Source: Thermofilales archaeon (GTDB taxonomy: Archaea; Thermoproteota; Thermoprotei; Thermofilales; Thermofilaceae). From it: DNA of 36,270 nt. Both the position numbers and the translations under genes were made by a program. How positions within the stretch are numbered: position 1 is the stretch's first letter; every line of letters begins with the position of its first letter. The notes below the pieces were generated by a model. It was not told the DNA's origin. It saw nothing but the letters and a program-made list of their open reading frames with translations, and did not search any database. This document shows, in pieces, positions 22,612-30,571 of the stretch. Location: contig JAPWTS010000009.1 in assembly GCA_028275925.1 (NCBI GenBank), positions 1 through 36,270 on the forward strand, given 5' to 3'.

Positions 22612-23726
22612 CTGTGATAAAGAGCGTGGAGGTCGTACCCCTCAAGATACCGTTCGTGAGACCCTTCAAGATCTCCAGAGGATACGTGGGGGCGCCGGGG
22701 CAGCCCGGCGACCACGTGTACGTGAAGCTCGTGACGAGCGACGGGGAGGTGGGCTGGGGCGAGGCGCGCCCCATGCCCTCTTGGATGTACGAGACCGTGG
22801 AGTCCGTTTGCACGAGCGTGGAAAGGTACCTGGCGAAGGTGCTCGTGGGGGAGGACCCCTTCAACATCAACAAGATACACGCGGAGATGGAGAGGGTCCT
22901 GGCGCCCGCCGTCACAACGGGTATGCCGTTCGCGAAGTCGGCTGTGGACATCGCGCTGCACGATCTCGTGGGGAAGCTCACGGGAGCACCGCTGCACGCA
23001 CTACTGGGGGGCAAGCTGAGAGACAGCGTCGAGATGGCGGCGCTGGTGTCCGGCGAGCCGGGCGCGGTGGCCGAGTACGCTAAGGAGCTGCGGGCGAAGG
23101 GGCACAGGTGCTTCAAGCTGAAGATCATGGGGGATCCGGAGCTGGACAGCGAGCTCGTGAGGGAGCTCAAGGAGGCGGTCCCCGAGGCGAGCTTGTGGCT
23201 TGACGCGAACCAAGCGTACACGGACTTCAAGCTCCGCCTGCTCCTGCGGAGGATCGCGGGCGTCGAAGGGGTCATCTGCCTAGAGCAGCCGGTGCCCACG
23301 TACGACTTCTTCGGCTTGCGCAGGATCGCGAGGGTGAGCCCCGTGCCGGTGGCGGTCGACGAGTCCCTCTTCTCGCACTACGACCTGCTGAAGCTGGTAC
23401 GCTTCGAAGCTCTGGACGCGCTCGTCCTCAAGGTGGCGAAGTCGGGGATCAGGCGCACGCTGAAGATCTACGCGCTGGCCGAAGCGGCGGGTCTCAGCTG
23501 CTTGGGCAGCGGGATGACCGAGAGCGGCGTCGGGCTCGCAGCGTCGATCCACGTCTTCTCGACGCTCGATCTCGCGGCTCCCGTCGACACTAACGGCCCC
23601 CAGTTCCTCAAGGACCTCCTGGTGAGGGGGCTCGGGATCGAGGGTGCTAGAGTGAAAGTCCCCAGCAAGCCGGGCCTCGGGGTGGAGGTGGACGAGAGGA
23701 AGCTGGAGGAGTACAGGGTTCGGTGA
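22608..23726 (+). CDS. Enolase-superfamily racemase/epimerase (MLE subgroup; dipeptide-epimerase or DgcA type)
   Basis: A 372-residue protein of the muconate-lactonising subgroup. Two lysines face each other across the active site: Lys172 in the FKLKIMG (KxK) motif and Lys278 in LKVAKSG. Magnesium ligands are Asp199 (LDANQAY), Glu226 (LEQPVP) and Asp251 (AVDESLF). The paired lysines are the hallmark of racemases, epimerases and cycloisomerases. L-Ala-D/L-Glu epimerase, N-acylamino-acid racemase and the N-acetyl-D-glutamate racemase DgcA belong here. The GTG at 22608 overlaps the upstream stop. With a DUF1611 protein also encoded in the window, handling D-glutamate or peptidoglycan dipeptides is a good hypothesis, yet a lactonase or sugar-acid role cannot be excluded. 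Confidence 0.82.
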   Translation: MTVIKSVEVVPLKIPFVRPFKISRGYVGAPGQPGDHVYVKLVTSDGEVGWGEARPMPSWMYETVESVCTSVERYLAKVLVGEDPFNINKIHAEMERVLAPAVTTGMPFAKSAVDIALHDLVGKLTGAPLHALLGGKLRDSVEMAALVSGEPGAVAEYAKELRAKGHRCFKLKIMGDPELDSELVRELKEAVPEASLWLDANQAYTDFKLRLLLRRIAGVEGVICLEQPVPTYDFFGLRRIARVSPVPVAVDESLFSHYDLLKLVRFEALDALVLKVAKSGIRRTLKIYALAEAAGLSCLGSGMTESGVGLAASIHVFSTLDLAAPVDTNGPQFLKDLLVRGLGIEGARVKVPSKPGLGVEVDERKLEEYRVR

Positions 23727-23743
23727 CCGCCGCCCGCGGCGGT
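23726..23743 (+). terminator. GC hairpin directly after the racemase stop
   Basis: ACCGCCGC and GCGGCGGT form an 8-bp perfect inverted repeat starting at the last base of the TGA stop. There is no T-run after it, so its role as a terminator is uncertain. Confidence 0.35.
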
Positions 23744-23746
23744 GGG

Positions 23747-23754
23747 GTTAATAG
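23747..23754 (+). promoter_or_regulatory. TATA box of the sucC-sucD operon
   Basis: GTTAATAG is centred about 26 nt before the GTG at 23776. The same octamer stands before the ACP gene. Confidence 0.55.
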
Positions 23755-23775
23755 CGGGGCGTCTTCCGCACCCGC

Positions 23776-24885
23776 GTGATACTCTACGAGTTCGAGGCGA
23801 AGAGGATCCTCGAGGGGGTGGGCATCCCCACCGAGGCGTCAGTGCTGGTGAGCGAGGGGGACGCCGATCGGCTGCGCGAGCTCGCGTCCCGCGTGCCCGG
23901 CCCCTACGTCGTCAAGGCGCAGCTGCGCCAGTGGGGGCGCGGCAAAGCCGGCTTAGTGAGGTTCGCCGACACGCTCGACGAGGTTGAGAGGGTCGCGCGC
24001 GGGATGCTCGGCCTGGAGTGGGGCGGCGAGCGGGTCAGGTACGTCCTGGTCTCGGAGCGGGTGCGCGTGCTGAGGGAGCTGTACCTGTCCATGATGGTGG
24101 TCGGGAGCCCTCCCGGCGTCCTGCTGCTGGCGAGCGGGGCTGGCGGCGTCGAGGTCGAGGAGAGGGCGCGCGGCGGGCTGTTAGTGATCAGGATCGACCC
24201 CTTCGAGGGCTTGCGCGACTACATGGTGAGGCGCGCGGCCAAGCACCTCGGCTTGCAGGCGGACCAGCTGGCCCCCCTGCTTAAGGGTATGTACAGGGCA
24301 TTGTGGGAGTACAGCCTGCTCCTGCTCGAGCTGAACCCCCTCGCGGTCACCGACAGGGGCTTGGTGGCGATCGACAGGAAGGCGGTGGCGGACGAGGATT
24401 CGGGGAACCCGAAGCTGTCCGAGCTCCTTTCCCGCTACGAGGGCGAGCTGGGCGACCTGCAGCGCGAGGCTAGGAGGTGGGGGTTCGCGGCAGTCCCCCT
24501 CGAGGGGGAGATCGCGGTCGTGGGGAACGGTGCGGGGCTCACGATGGCGGCGCTCGACGCGGTGGCGGACGCCGGGGGGAGGCCGGGCCTCTTCCTCGAC
24601 CTGGGCGGCGGCGCGAGCGCGGACCGCGTCAAGGCGGCGCTCAAGCTGGCTCTCTCGCAGCCCCGGATCCGCAGGGTGCTCGTCAACGTGCTTGGGGGCA
24701 TAACCAGGTGCGACGAGGTGGCGAGGGGGCTCGTCGAAGCCTTGAGGGAGGCGGGCCGCCCTGGGGTGAAGGTGGTCGTCCGCCTCTCCGGCTTCATGGA
24801 GGAGGAGGGCAGGAGGATCCTCGAGGAGGCGGGGCTGAAGCCCTGCGGGACGCTCGAGGAGGCGGTGGCGGAGGTGGTCTCCTGA
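23776..24885 (+). CDS. sucC: Succinyl-CoA synthetase/ADP-forming acyl-CoA synthetase beta subunit
   Basis: A 369-residue ATP-grasp protein of the SucC family. The N-terminus ILYEFEAKRILEGVGIPTE is typical, and YVVKAQLRQWGRGKAGLV is the nucleotide-binding lysine region. WEYSLLLLELNPLAV carries the magnesium-binding Glu-x-Asn. The C-terminal CoA-ligase fold has IAVVGNGAGLTMAALDAV, FLDLGGGAS and VNVLGGITRCDEVA. With the alpha subunit it converts an acyl-CoA, ADP and phosphate into acid, CoA and ATP, or runs in reverse in a TCA or carboxylate cycle. It starts as a leaderless GTG and overlaps the next gene by one base (TGATG). Succinyl-CoA is the default substrate, but a broader acyl-CoA range is possible in fermenting archaea. 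Confidence 0.88.
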   Translation: MILYEFEAKRILEGVGIPTEASVLVSEGDADRLRELASRVPGPYVVKAQLRQWGRGKAGLVRFADTLDEVERVARGMLGLEWGGERVRYVLVSERVRVLRELYLSMMVVGSPPGVLLLASGAGGVEVEERARGGLLVIRIDPFEGLRDYMVRRAAKHLGLQADQLAPLLKGMYRALWEYSLLLLELNPLAVTDRGLVAIDRKAVADEDSGNPKLSELLSRYEGELGDLQREARRWGFAAVPLEGEIAVVGNGAGLTMAALDAVADAGGRPGLFLDLGGGASADRVKAALKLALSQPRIRRVLVNVLGGITRCDEVARGLVEALREAGRPGVKVVVRLSGFMEEEGRRILEEAGLKPCGTLEEAVAEVVS

Positions 24886-25763
24886 TGGCGATCCTCGTCG
24901 ACGAGCGCACGAGGGTGCTGGTCCAGGGCATCACGGGGAGGCAGGGTCAGCTGCACACGGAGCAGATGCTCAAGTACGGCACCAGGGTTGTGGCGGGCGT
25001 CTCGCCGGGGAAGGGCGGGTCGAGCGTCCACGGAGTCCCCGTCTACGACAGCGTGGAGGAGGCGGTGAGGGAGCACCCCGACGCCAACGCCTCGATAATC
25101 TTCGTGCCGGCCCGCTACGCGCCCGACGCGATCTACGAGGCGGTGGACGCGGGCTTGCGGCTGATCGTGGTGGTGACCGAGGGGATACCGGTCCACGAGG
25201 CGCTGCTCGCCGTCAGGTACGCATCATCCAGGGGGGCCGTGGTGGTGGGCCCGAACACGCCGGGCGTGATCACCCCCGGCAGGTGCAAGCTGGGCATCAT
25301 GCCGGCGGACTACTTCAAGCCCGGGCGGATCGGCATCGTCTCAAGGAGCGGGACGCTCACGTACGAGGTGGCGATGCGCTTGGCGCAAGCGGGCTTCGGA
25401 GTCTCCACGGCCGTGGGCATCGGGGGCGACCCAGTGACCGGGTTGAGCTTCTGGGACGTGTACGAGATGTTCCTCGGGGACCCCGAGACCGACGCGGTCG
25501 TGCTGGTCGGGGAGATCGGCGGGGTGAAGGAGGAGGAGTTCGCCAGGCTCTACGCCGAGCGGGGAAGGGGTAAGCCGGTCGTAGCCTACGTGGCCGGCCG
25601 CTGCGCGCCACCGGGCCGGCGGATGGGGCACGCGGGGGCCGTGGCCTTCGGGGCCACGGGGACCTACGAGGGCAAGGTGAGGGCGCTCGAGGAGGCGGGG
25701 GTGCGGGTGGCGCGGAGGCTCAGCGAGCTCCCCGAGCTCCTGCGCGAGGCCCTCGCGCGCTGA
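24885..25763 (+). CDS. sucD: Succinyl-CoA synthetase/ADP-forming acyl-CoA synthetase alpha subunit
   Basis: A 292-residue SucD-type protein. The CoA-binding Rossmann domain opens with [21 protein letters not shown], followed by TVEGIP-like [10 protein letters not shown] and the [11 protein letters not shown] loop. The phosphohistidine is His249 in [14 protein letters not shown]. It pairs with the gene just upstream, translation being coupled through TGATG. It is convergent with the 2-oxoacid:ferredoxin oxidoreductase beta gene, with adjoining stop codons. This layout places acyl-CoA formation and acyl-CoA-driven ATP formation side by side. Length and motifs are normal. Confidence 0.92.
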   Translation: MAILVDERTRVLVQGITGRQGQLHTEQMLKYGTRVVAGVSPGKGGSSVHGVPVYDSVEEAVREHPDANASIIFVPARYAPDAIYEAVDAGLRLIVVVTEGIPVHEALLAVRYASSRGAVVVGPNTPGVITPGRCKLGIMPADYFKPGRIGIVSRSGTLTYEVAMRLAQAGFGVSTAVGIGGDPVTGLSFWDVYEMFLGDPETDAVVLVGEIGGVKEEEFARLYAERGRGKPVVAYVAGRCAPPGRRMGHAGAVAFGATGTYEGKVRALEEAGVRVARRLSELPELLREALAR

Positions 25764-26618
25764 CTACTCGAACCTCGCGAGCAGCTTGTCGAGCGGGAGT
25801 CTCGCCTTGAGGTCCCTCAGCGCCGGCGGAGGGTGCTCGGGGCTCAGCGCGAGCTCCTCGAAGGCCGGCTTCTCCACCTCGTAGAGCACGCCGAGCGGCA
25901 CCCGCTCCGCCTCCAAGCTCCTCTCCAGCGCCGCCCTGAAGTCGCGGGGGTCGTGGCCAGCATCCTCGAGCTTGTAAGCTCTCTCCCTGATCCACCCCCT
26001 CGTGTCGTAGAACGTGACGCACGGTTGGAGCACGTCGATGACGGCGAAACCTTTGTGCAGGATCGCGCGCTTCACCAGCTCCTTCAGGTGCTGCACGTCG
26101 TCGCTAAACCCCCTCGCGACGAACGTGGCGCCGCTGGCGAGGAGGAGCAGCAGCGGGTTGAACGGCTCCTCCACGCTGCCGTAGGGCGTGGACCTCGTCC
26201 TGAGGCCGCGCGGGGTCGTGGGCCCCGCCTGGCCGGTTGTGAGCGCGTAAACCATGTTGTTGTGCACGATCACCTTGATCCCCACGTTCCTCCGGGCCGC
26301 GTGGAGGAGGTGGCTGAGCCCGATCGCGTACGCGTCCCCGTCGCCCGTGTGCACGAGCACCGTGAGCTTCGGGTTGGCGAGCTTCACCCCCTCCGCGACG
26401 GGCACCGCGCGCCCGTGGATCGCGTGGAAGGCGTTCACGTCCAGGTACTCGGTCACGCGGCCGTGGCAGCCGATGCCGGCGACCGCGACGACCTCCTCGC
26501 GCCGGAGGCCCAGCTCCGCGAGCGCGCCCCTCACCGCAGCTAGAACCCCGTAGTTGCCGCAGCCGGGGCACCACTGCGGCCTCACGCCCGTATCGAAGGC
26601 GCGCGCCACGCCCCTCAC
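25764..26618 (-). CDS. 2-oxoacid:ferredoxin oxidoreductase beta subunit (TPP-binding)
   Basis: A 284-residue beta subunit. It starts from a GTG overlapping the alpha-subunit stop (GTGA). The N-terminal RPQWCPGCGNYGVLAAV motif and the AGIGCHGRVTEYL region are typical. The TPP/Mg motif is HTGDGDAYAIGLSHLLHAARRN through IVHNNMVYALTTGQAGPTT. With the alpha chain it oxidises a 2-oxo acid to acyl-CoA, CO2 and reduced ferredoxin. Archaeal two-subunit enzymes of this type act on 2-oxoglutarate, pyruvate and others, so specificity should not be read from the name. The iron-sulfur cluster cysteines expected in this form are Cys in CPGCG, the CHG region and the later QPCVTF. The ORF upstream on this strand is antisense to nothing and is merely an open frame. 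Confidence 0.9.
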   Translation of the reverse strand: MRGVARAFDTGVRPQWCPGCGNYGVLAAVRGALAELGLRREEVVAVAGIGCHGRVTEYLDVNAFHAIHGRAVPVAEGVKLANPKLTVLVHTGDGDAYAIGLSHLLHAARRNVGIKVIVHNNMVYALTTGQAGPTTPRGLRTRSTPYGSVEEPFNPLLLLLASGATFVARGFSDDVQHLKELVKRAILHKGFAVIDVLQPCVTFYDTRGWIRERAYKLEDAGHDPRDFRAALERSLEAERVPLGVLYEVEKPAFEELALSPEHPPPALRDLKARLPLDKLLARFE

Positions 26619-28306
26619 CCCGCGTTCGCCTTCACGAACTCCGCCAGCTCCTCCGGGTCGAGCGGCCTCCCGTCGTACCTCAGCAGGACGGCGTCCGGCT
26701 CGCGCAGCAGGTGCTCCCTCACGAGGGAGGCCAGCTGCCCCCTCGCGTTGTTCTCGGCCACGAGGAGCCGGCGCTCCCCCACCGCCCTGCGCACCGCCTC
26801 GGCGGGGAAGGGCTCGAGCCAGACGACCTGGACGAGCTTCACGCCATCCAGCTCCCTCAAAGCCTCCATCGCGACGCACTTGGTGGAGCCCCACACGAGC
26901 AGCGCCACCCTCCCCTCCCCGTACTCCTTCACGCCGCGCTTCTCCGCCTCCTCCTTGAGCGCGGCCAGCTTCCTCCACCGCTTGCCCTGCATCGCCTTGA
27001 CGACGTCCGGGTCGGTCGTGAGGAAGCCCAGCTCGTCGTGCTCGTTCGTGTTCGCGTAAACCCTCGCGCCCTCGGTGCCGGGCAGCGCCATCGGCGAGAC
27101 GCCGCTCTCCGTGATCCTGTAGCGGGCGTAGCCTGGCGGCGCTCTCCCCCTCACCACGGGCCCCTCCTCCGGCCCGACGTCGGGCAGGCGGTCGACGGTC
27201 CAGTAGCTCTCGCCCAGGAACTTGTCTGAGAGGAGTATCACGGGGACCTGGTACCGCCACGCGATGTTGAGCGCTTCGCAGGCGAGCTCGTAGGCCTCCA
27301 CCGGGTCCCCCGGCGCGAGCACGACGCGCGGGAACTCCCCGTGCGAGGCGTGGATCGCGAAGCGCAGGTCCCCCTGCGCCGTGTGCGTGGGCAAGCCCGT
27401 GCTCGGCCCCGCTCTCTGGACGTCGACTATCACGAGGGGCGTCTCGGTCATCGCCGCCTCCCCCAGCGACTCCGCCATGAGCGAGAAGCCGGGCCCCGAG
27501 GTGGCGACGGCGGCGCGCGCCCCGGCGAAGGCTGCGCCGATCGCCATGTTGACCGCCGCCAGCTCGCACTCCGCCTGCACCACGGCGACCCCCGCTTCGC
27601 GCTGGACCTCTGCGAGGAAGTGCAGGATGGGGGAGGCCGGGGTTATCGGGTAGGCCGCGAAGAAGCTGAGCCCGCCCGCGAGCAGGCCCAGCGCGACCGC
27701 GGAGTTCCCGTCGAGGAGGAGCCTCTTCCCCCTCGGCGCGTACCTCAGCTTCAAGCTCGCGCGCCCGGAGAGCTTCGCGCCCTCCCTGTACCCGGCTTCG
27801 GCCACCCTCGCGTTGACCTCGGCGGTCTTCTCCCGGCCCCGGTAGTAGCTCCGGATGGCCGCGAGCAGCGCTTCGAGGTTGCCGCCGAGCACCCCGAAGA
27901 GGGCGGCGAGGCCGGCCACGTTGACCGCGACGGGCGGCGCCCCGAGCTCCTCCACGAGCTCGGAGAGGGGTAGCGCCACGACGTTGCCGGCCCGCGAGCG
28001 GGCGGCGACCCTCTCGTCGCACACGACGAAGCCCCCCTCTTTCAGCCTCCCGGCGTGAAGCTCCACCGTGCGCTCGTCGAGGGCGAGGATCGCGTCGAGC
28101 CGCCTGCGGTGGGCCATCGCGCTCCCCTCCCACCTGGCCGCGACGAGGAACCACTGGTGCCCGCCCCTGATCAGGCTGGGGTACTCGTTCGTCGCGAAAA
28201 CGCTGTACCCGTGGTACACGAGGGCTTTAGCGGCTATCGTCCCGGTCGCGAAAACCCCCGAGCCGGCGGGCCCCCCGACGAGGATCGCGAGCTCGTCCCC
28301 CGACAT
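26615..28306 (-). CDS. 2-oxoacid:ferredoxin oxidoreductase alpha subunit (gamma-alpha fusion)
   Basis: A chain of about 563 residues. Residues 1 to about 190 are the gamma domain (ILVGGPAGSGVFATGTIAAKAL, YPSLIRGGHQW). The rest is the alpha domain with the YPITPAS motif at about 220 that marks the 2-oxoacid site, followed by ATSGPGFSLMAESLGEA. This fusion, giving an alpha-beta enzyme, is typical of Sulfolobus, Aeropyrum and relatives. The ATG at 28306 is preferred over the GTG at 28315 because a GGATATC element lies about 28 nt upstream. With its beta subunit it makes acyl-CoA for the convergent SucCD genes. If its substrate is 2-oxoglutarate, the pair would carry glutamate carbon to succinate with one ATP. 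Confidence 0.9.
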   Translation of the reverse strand: MSGDELAILVGGPAGSGVFATGTIAAKALVYHGYSVFATNEYPSLIRGGHQWFLVAARWEGSAMAHRRRLDAILALDERTVELHAGRLKEGGFVVCDERVAARSRAGNVVALPLSELVEELGAPPVAVNVAGLAALFGVLGGNLEALLAAIRSYYRGREKTAEVNARVAEAGYREGAKLSGRASLKLRYAPRGKRLLLDGNSAVALGLLAGGLSFFAAYPITPASPILHFLAEVQREAGVAVVQAECELAAVNMAIGAAFAGARAAVATSGPGFSLMAESLGEAAMTETPLVIVDVQRAGPSTGLPTHTAQGDLRFAIHASHGEFPRVVLAPGDPVEAYELACEALNIAWRYQVPVILLSDKFLGESYWTVDRLPDVGPEEGPVVRGRAPPGYARYRITESGVSPMALPGTEGARVYANTNEHDELGFLTTDPDVVKAMQGKRWRKLAALKEEAEKRGVKEYGEGRVALLVWGSTKCVAMEALRELDGVKLVQVVWLEPFPAEAVRRAVGERRLLVAENNARGQLASLVREHLLREPDAVLLRYDGRPLDPEELAEFVKANAG

Positions 28307-28330
28307 TGCGCGCACACGCGGCGGGTGGAA

Positions 28331-28337
28331 GATATCC
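28331..28337 (-). promoter_or_regulatory. TATA-like element of the oxidoreductase operon
   Basis: On the minus strand this reads GGATATC, about 28 nt before the ATG at 28306. It is a weaker match than other TATA boxes in the window. Confidence 0.4.
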
Positions 28338-28485
28338 TTTGCTGCTGCCTAAGGCTCCGCCGGCGGGGCACCGCCCTCGGCTTCCGCGAACCCCTCAGCT
28401 CGGCGCGGTGAGCTTCCTCCAACGCCCCCATCAGACCCACCGGGCCTCTTTTTGAGCGCGGCAACCGGGTTGAGCCGGCGTCAGC

Positions 28486-28492
28486 GTTAACT
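28486..28492 (+). promoter_or_regulatory. TATA-like element of the cyclo-ligase-family gene
   Basis: GTTAACT is centred 26 nt before the GTG at 28515. Confidence 0.45.
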
Positions 28493-28514
28493 GCGCTCCC
28501 CGCGGAGCCTACGC

Positions 28515-29246
28515 GTGGCCGGCGACGCGAAGAGCGAGAAGAGGGAGATTAGGGAGCGCGTTTGGAGGCTGCTCGTCGAGCGGGGGGTGGCGAGGCCGCC
28601 CTTCCCGGTGCAGGGGCGCATACCGAACTTCGCGGGCGCCGAGCAGGCGGCCGCGCTCCTGGTCAGATCCAGGGTGTTCCAGCGCGCCGAAGTGGTCTTC
28701 TGCAACCCCGACTCGCCGCAGAGGCCGGTGCGGGAGGCCGCGCTGCACTACGGCAAGATCGTCGTCATGGCCTCGCCGAGGCTGAGGAGCGGGTTCCTCG
28801 TGCTCGACCCCTCGCGGATACCCCGCAGCGCGTACAGCGAGGCGGCGACGATCAGGGGCGCCTTCAAGTACGGGAAGCAGGTGCTCGACAGCGTGCCGAG
28901 CGTCGACCTGAAGGTCGCCGGGAGCGTCGCGGTGAGCCCCGACGGCGGGAGGGTGGGGAAGGGCGGCGGCTTCTCCGACCTCGAGTTCGCGATCCTCAAG
29001 GAGCTCGGGGCGGTCTCCGACGACACACCGATAGCCACCACCGTCCACGACCTCCAGATCGTCGAGCGAGTCCCCCTCGAGAAGCACGACGTCCCCGTCA
29101 ACCTCGTGTTCACGCCGACGAGGGTCCTAGAGGTGCGCGCGCCGCTCAAGAGGCCCGAAGGCATCTACTGGGACCTGCTCACCCCCCAGCAGATAGAGGA
29201 GATACCCGTGCTGAAGCTGCTCAGCAAAAGGCGGCAGCGCCCTTAA
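28515..29246 (+). CDS. 5-formyltetrahydrofolate cyclo-ligase family protein
   Basis: A 243-residue protein. The opening KREIRERVWRLLVERGVARPPFPVQGRIPNF-type region and the VVFCNPDSPQRPVREAAL segment match archaeal members of the 5-FTHF cyclo-ligase family. The glycine-rich GRVGKGGGFSDLEFAIL is the conserved phosphate-binding end. PLEKHDVPVNLVFTPTRVLE closes the fold. Bacterial and eukaryotic members convert 5-formyl-THF to methenyl-THF with ATP. Archaeal members often sit in organisms with other pterins, so the natural substrate may differ. It has its own TATA-like element and appears to be a single-gene unit. No link to neighbours is seen. Confidence 0.8.
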   Translation: MAGDAKSEKREIRERVWRLLVERGVARPPFPVQGRIPNFAGAEQAAALLVRSRVFQRAEVVFCNPDSPQRPVREAALHYGKIVVMASPRLRSGFLVLDPSRIPRSAYSEAATIRGAFKYGKQVLDSVPSVDLKVAGSVAVSPDGGRVGKGGGFSDLEFAILKELGAVSDDTPIATTVHDLQIVERVPLEKHDVPVNLVFTPTRVLEVRAPLKRPEGIYWDLLTPQQIEEIPVLKLLSKRRQRP

Positions 29247-29353
29247 GCGCCCCCACCCGAAAACTTCCAGCTGGCGAAGCCGGAGCCTCTCGCGCATTGG
29301 GGAGCGCTGCGCAAGCCCGAAAGATTTTTCACGAAGCATGCGGCAGCAGCCTC

Positions 29354-30127
29354 GTGCTCGATTGGAGCACCGTGCTGAGCTCCCTCGCAGCGCAGGCGCC
29401 GTTGACAGCGCTGGCGATAGTTCTAGTGTACTTCACGCTCAAGAGGGAGATCGAGAAGGTTAGGGCGGATCTGAGGAGCGAGTTCGGCGTTAAAATCGAG
29501 AGTTCGAAGAAAGAAATACGCAATGAGATTGAAGATTTAAGAAGAGAAATGCATAAAGAAATTGGAGATTTAAGAAAAGAATTACACGCAGAAATCGAAA
29601 GCGTGAAAAAAGAACTACATGGAGAAATCGAGGAATTATACGGTGAAATAAACGGTTTAAGGAGTGAGCTGGGCAGCGCGAGGAGCGAGTTAAGCAGCGA
29701 GATAAGGAGCGTGAAGGTGGAGGTTGCCGACCTCAAGTTCAGGGTCGCGAGCGTGGAGCGGGCGCTGCAGGGCTTCGGCGAGACGCTCATCGAGTTCCTG
29801 GCGGCGAAGGGGGTGGTGAGCGAGCCCGAGAAGGTGGCGCTCCGCGGCTTCCTCGCCGCGGCGCTACCGCCCGCGAGGAGCAAGTACTACACGGAGGAGG
29901 TGAGGAGGAGGCTTCTCGAGCTGCTCGAGAAGGACGACGTGACCGCGGAGGACGTGAGGGAGCTCGACCGGATCTCCGACCTCATCTACAAGGAGTACCT
30001 GGAGACGGGGAGGGAGGACCTCATCAAGTACTACTACAAGCTGAGAGTCTACATCGCGCTCCTCGCCGGGCTCCTCCGAAGCAAAGCCAAGCAGGAGGGG
30101 GCAGGCAGGGCTAGCGGGAGCTTTTAA
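29354..30127 (+). CDS. Membrane-anchored coiled-coil protein
   Basis: A 257-residue protein. One N-terminal membrane helix (LTALAIVLVYFTL, about 16-30) leads into an unbroken coiled coil of about 100 residues made of repeating units such as IEDLRREMHKEIGDL and IESVKKELHGEIEEL. A helical C-terminal domain (about 150-250) has GFLAAALPPARSKYYTEEVRRRL and EDLIKYYYKLRVYIALLAG. The coil is encoded by AT-rich DNA (about 29500-29660) in a GC-rich gene, as in the PaREP1-like protein near 6300. The GTG at 29354 lies about 28 nt after AAGATTTTTC, a TATA-like element. Archaea contain many such coil-plus-helix proteins of unknown use. A structural or membrane-organising role is possible, but nothing specific is known. 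Confidence 0.65.
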   Translation: MLDWSTVLSSLAAQAPLTALAIVLVYFTLKREIEKVRADLRSEFGVKIESSKKEIRNEIEDLRREMHKEIGDLRKELHAEIESVKKELHGEIEELYGEINGLRSELGSARSELSSEIRSVKVEVADLKFRVASVERALQGFGETLIEFLAAKGVVSEPEKVALRGFLAAALPPARSKYYTEEVRRRLLELLEKDDVTAEDVRELDRISDLIYKEYLETGREDLIKYYYKLRVYIALLAGLLRSKAKQEGAGRASGSF

Positions 30128-30128
30128 A
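30122..30128 (+). promoter_or_regulatory. TATA box overlapping the coiled-coil gene stop
   Basis: TTTTAAA contains the TAA stop of the upstream gene. It is centred 25 nt before the GTG at 30150. Confidence 0.55.
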
Positions 30129-30149
30129 GCGCTCCCGCCCCGAGCGAGC

Positions 30150-30485
30150 GTGGGCGGTTTCCGGGAGGCTGTCGAGGGGGCGGTCGAGGAGTTCAACAGG
30201 TACCACGGGGCGGAGGCGCGCGTGAGGGTCGTCGAGTGGCTGGAGGACGGTTTCGTGGCGGAGTTCGAGGGCCACTTCTGCCTCACGTGCGGCTACTACG
30301 ACTACTTCGACGACCTGGCGCGGCTCGTGGAGGAGCGCGGCTACAGGGTGGGCGCGGTCAGGGTCGAGGAGCTCGAGGAGGGCGCCCTCGTCGAGTACAG
30401 GCTGGTGGGCGGCGGGGAGCGGCCGAGAGCGGCGCCCCAGAAGCTCGTTCTGATCTTCGAGTGGGAGCGCGAGCAGGGGGGCTAG
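30150..30485 (+). CDS. Small conserved-type protein of unknown function
   Basis: A 111-residue acidic protein in alpha-beta style. It has an amphipathic helix at the N-terminus (FREAVEGAVEEFNRYHG), then beta strands VRVVEWLEDGFVAEFEGHFC. A CLTCGYYDYFDDLARLVEERG segment holds a Cys-x-x-Cys pair that could bind a metal or form a disulfide. The last strands are LVEYRLVGGG and KLVLIFEWER. I do not recognise the family. The leaderless GTG start fits a TATA box that overlaps the upstream stop. Frame, codon use and promoter all support it being a real gene. It is followed 86 nt later by the GNAT gene, which has its own TATA. Confidence 0.65.
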   Translation: MGGFREAVEGAVEEFNRYHGAEARVRVVEWLEDGFVAEFEGHFCLTCGYYDYFDDLARLVEERGYRVGAVRVEELEEGALVEYRLVGGGERPRAAPQKLVLIFEWEREQGG

Positions 30486-30541
30486 CCGGCGGCTGGAAGG
30501 CGGGAGCCTTCGGCGAAGATCCGCGCGTCACCGGCGGTTAC

Positions 30542-30549
30542 GCATATTT
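30542..30549 (+). promoter_or_regulatory. TATA box of the GNAT-PIG-L pair
   Basis: GCATATTT is centred about 27 nt before the ATG at 30572. It decides that start against the much longer open frame. Confidence 0.55.
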
Positions 30550-30571
30550 CCCTCCGCCCCCAATAGGCTGC

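Noticed and set aside
25764-28154. A 796-codon minus-strand frame treated as one protein
   Set aside because: Only its last 284 codons encode the oxidoreductase beta subunit. The rest is an out-of-frame reading of the alpha gene.
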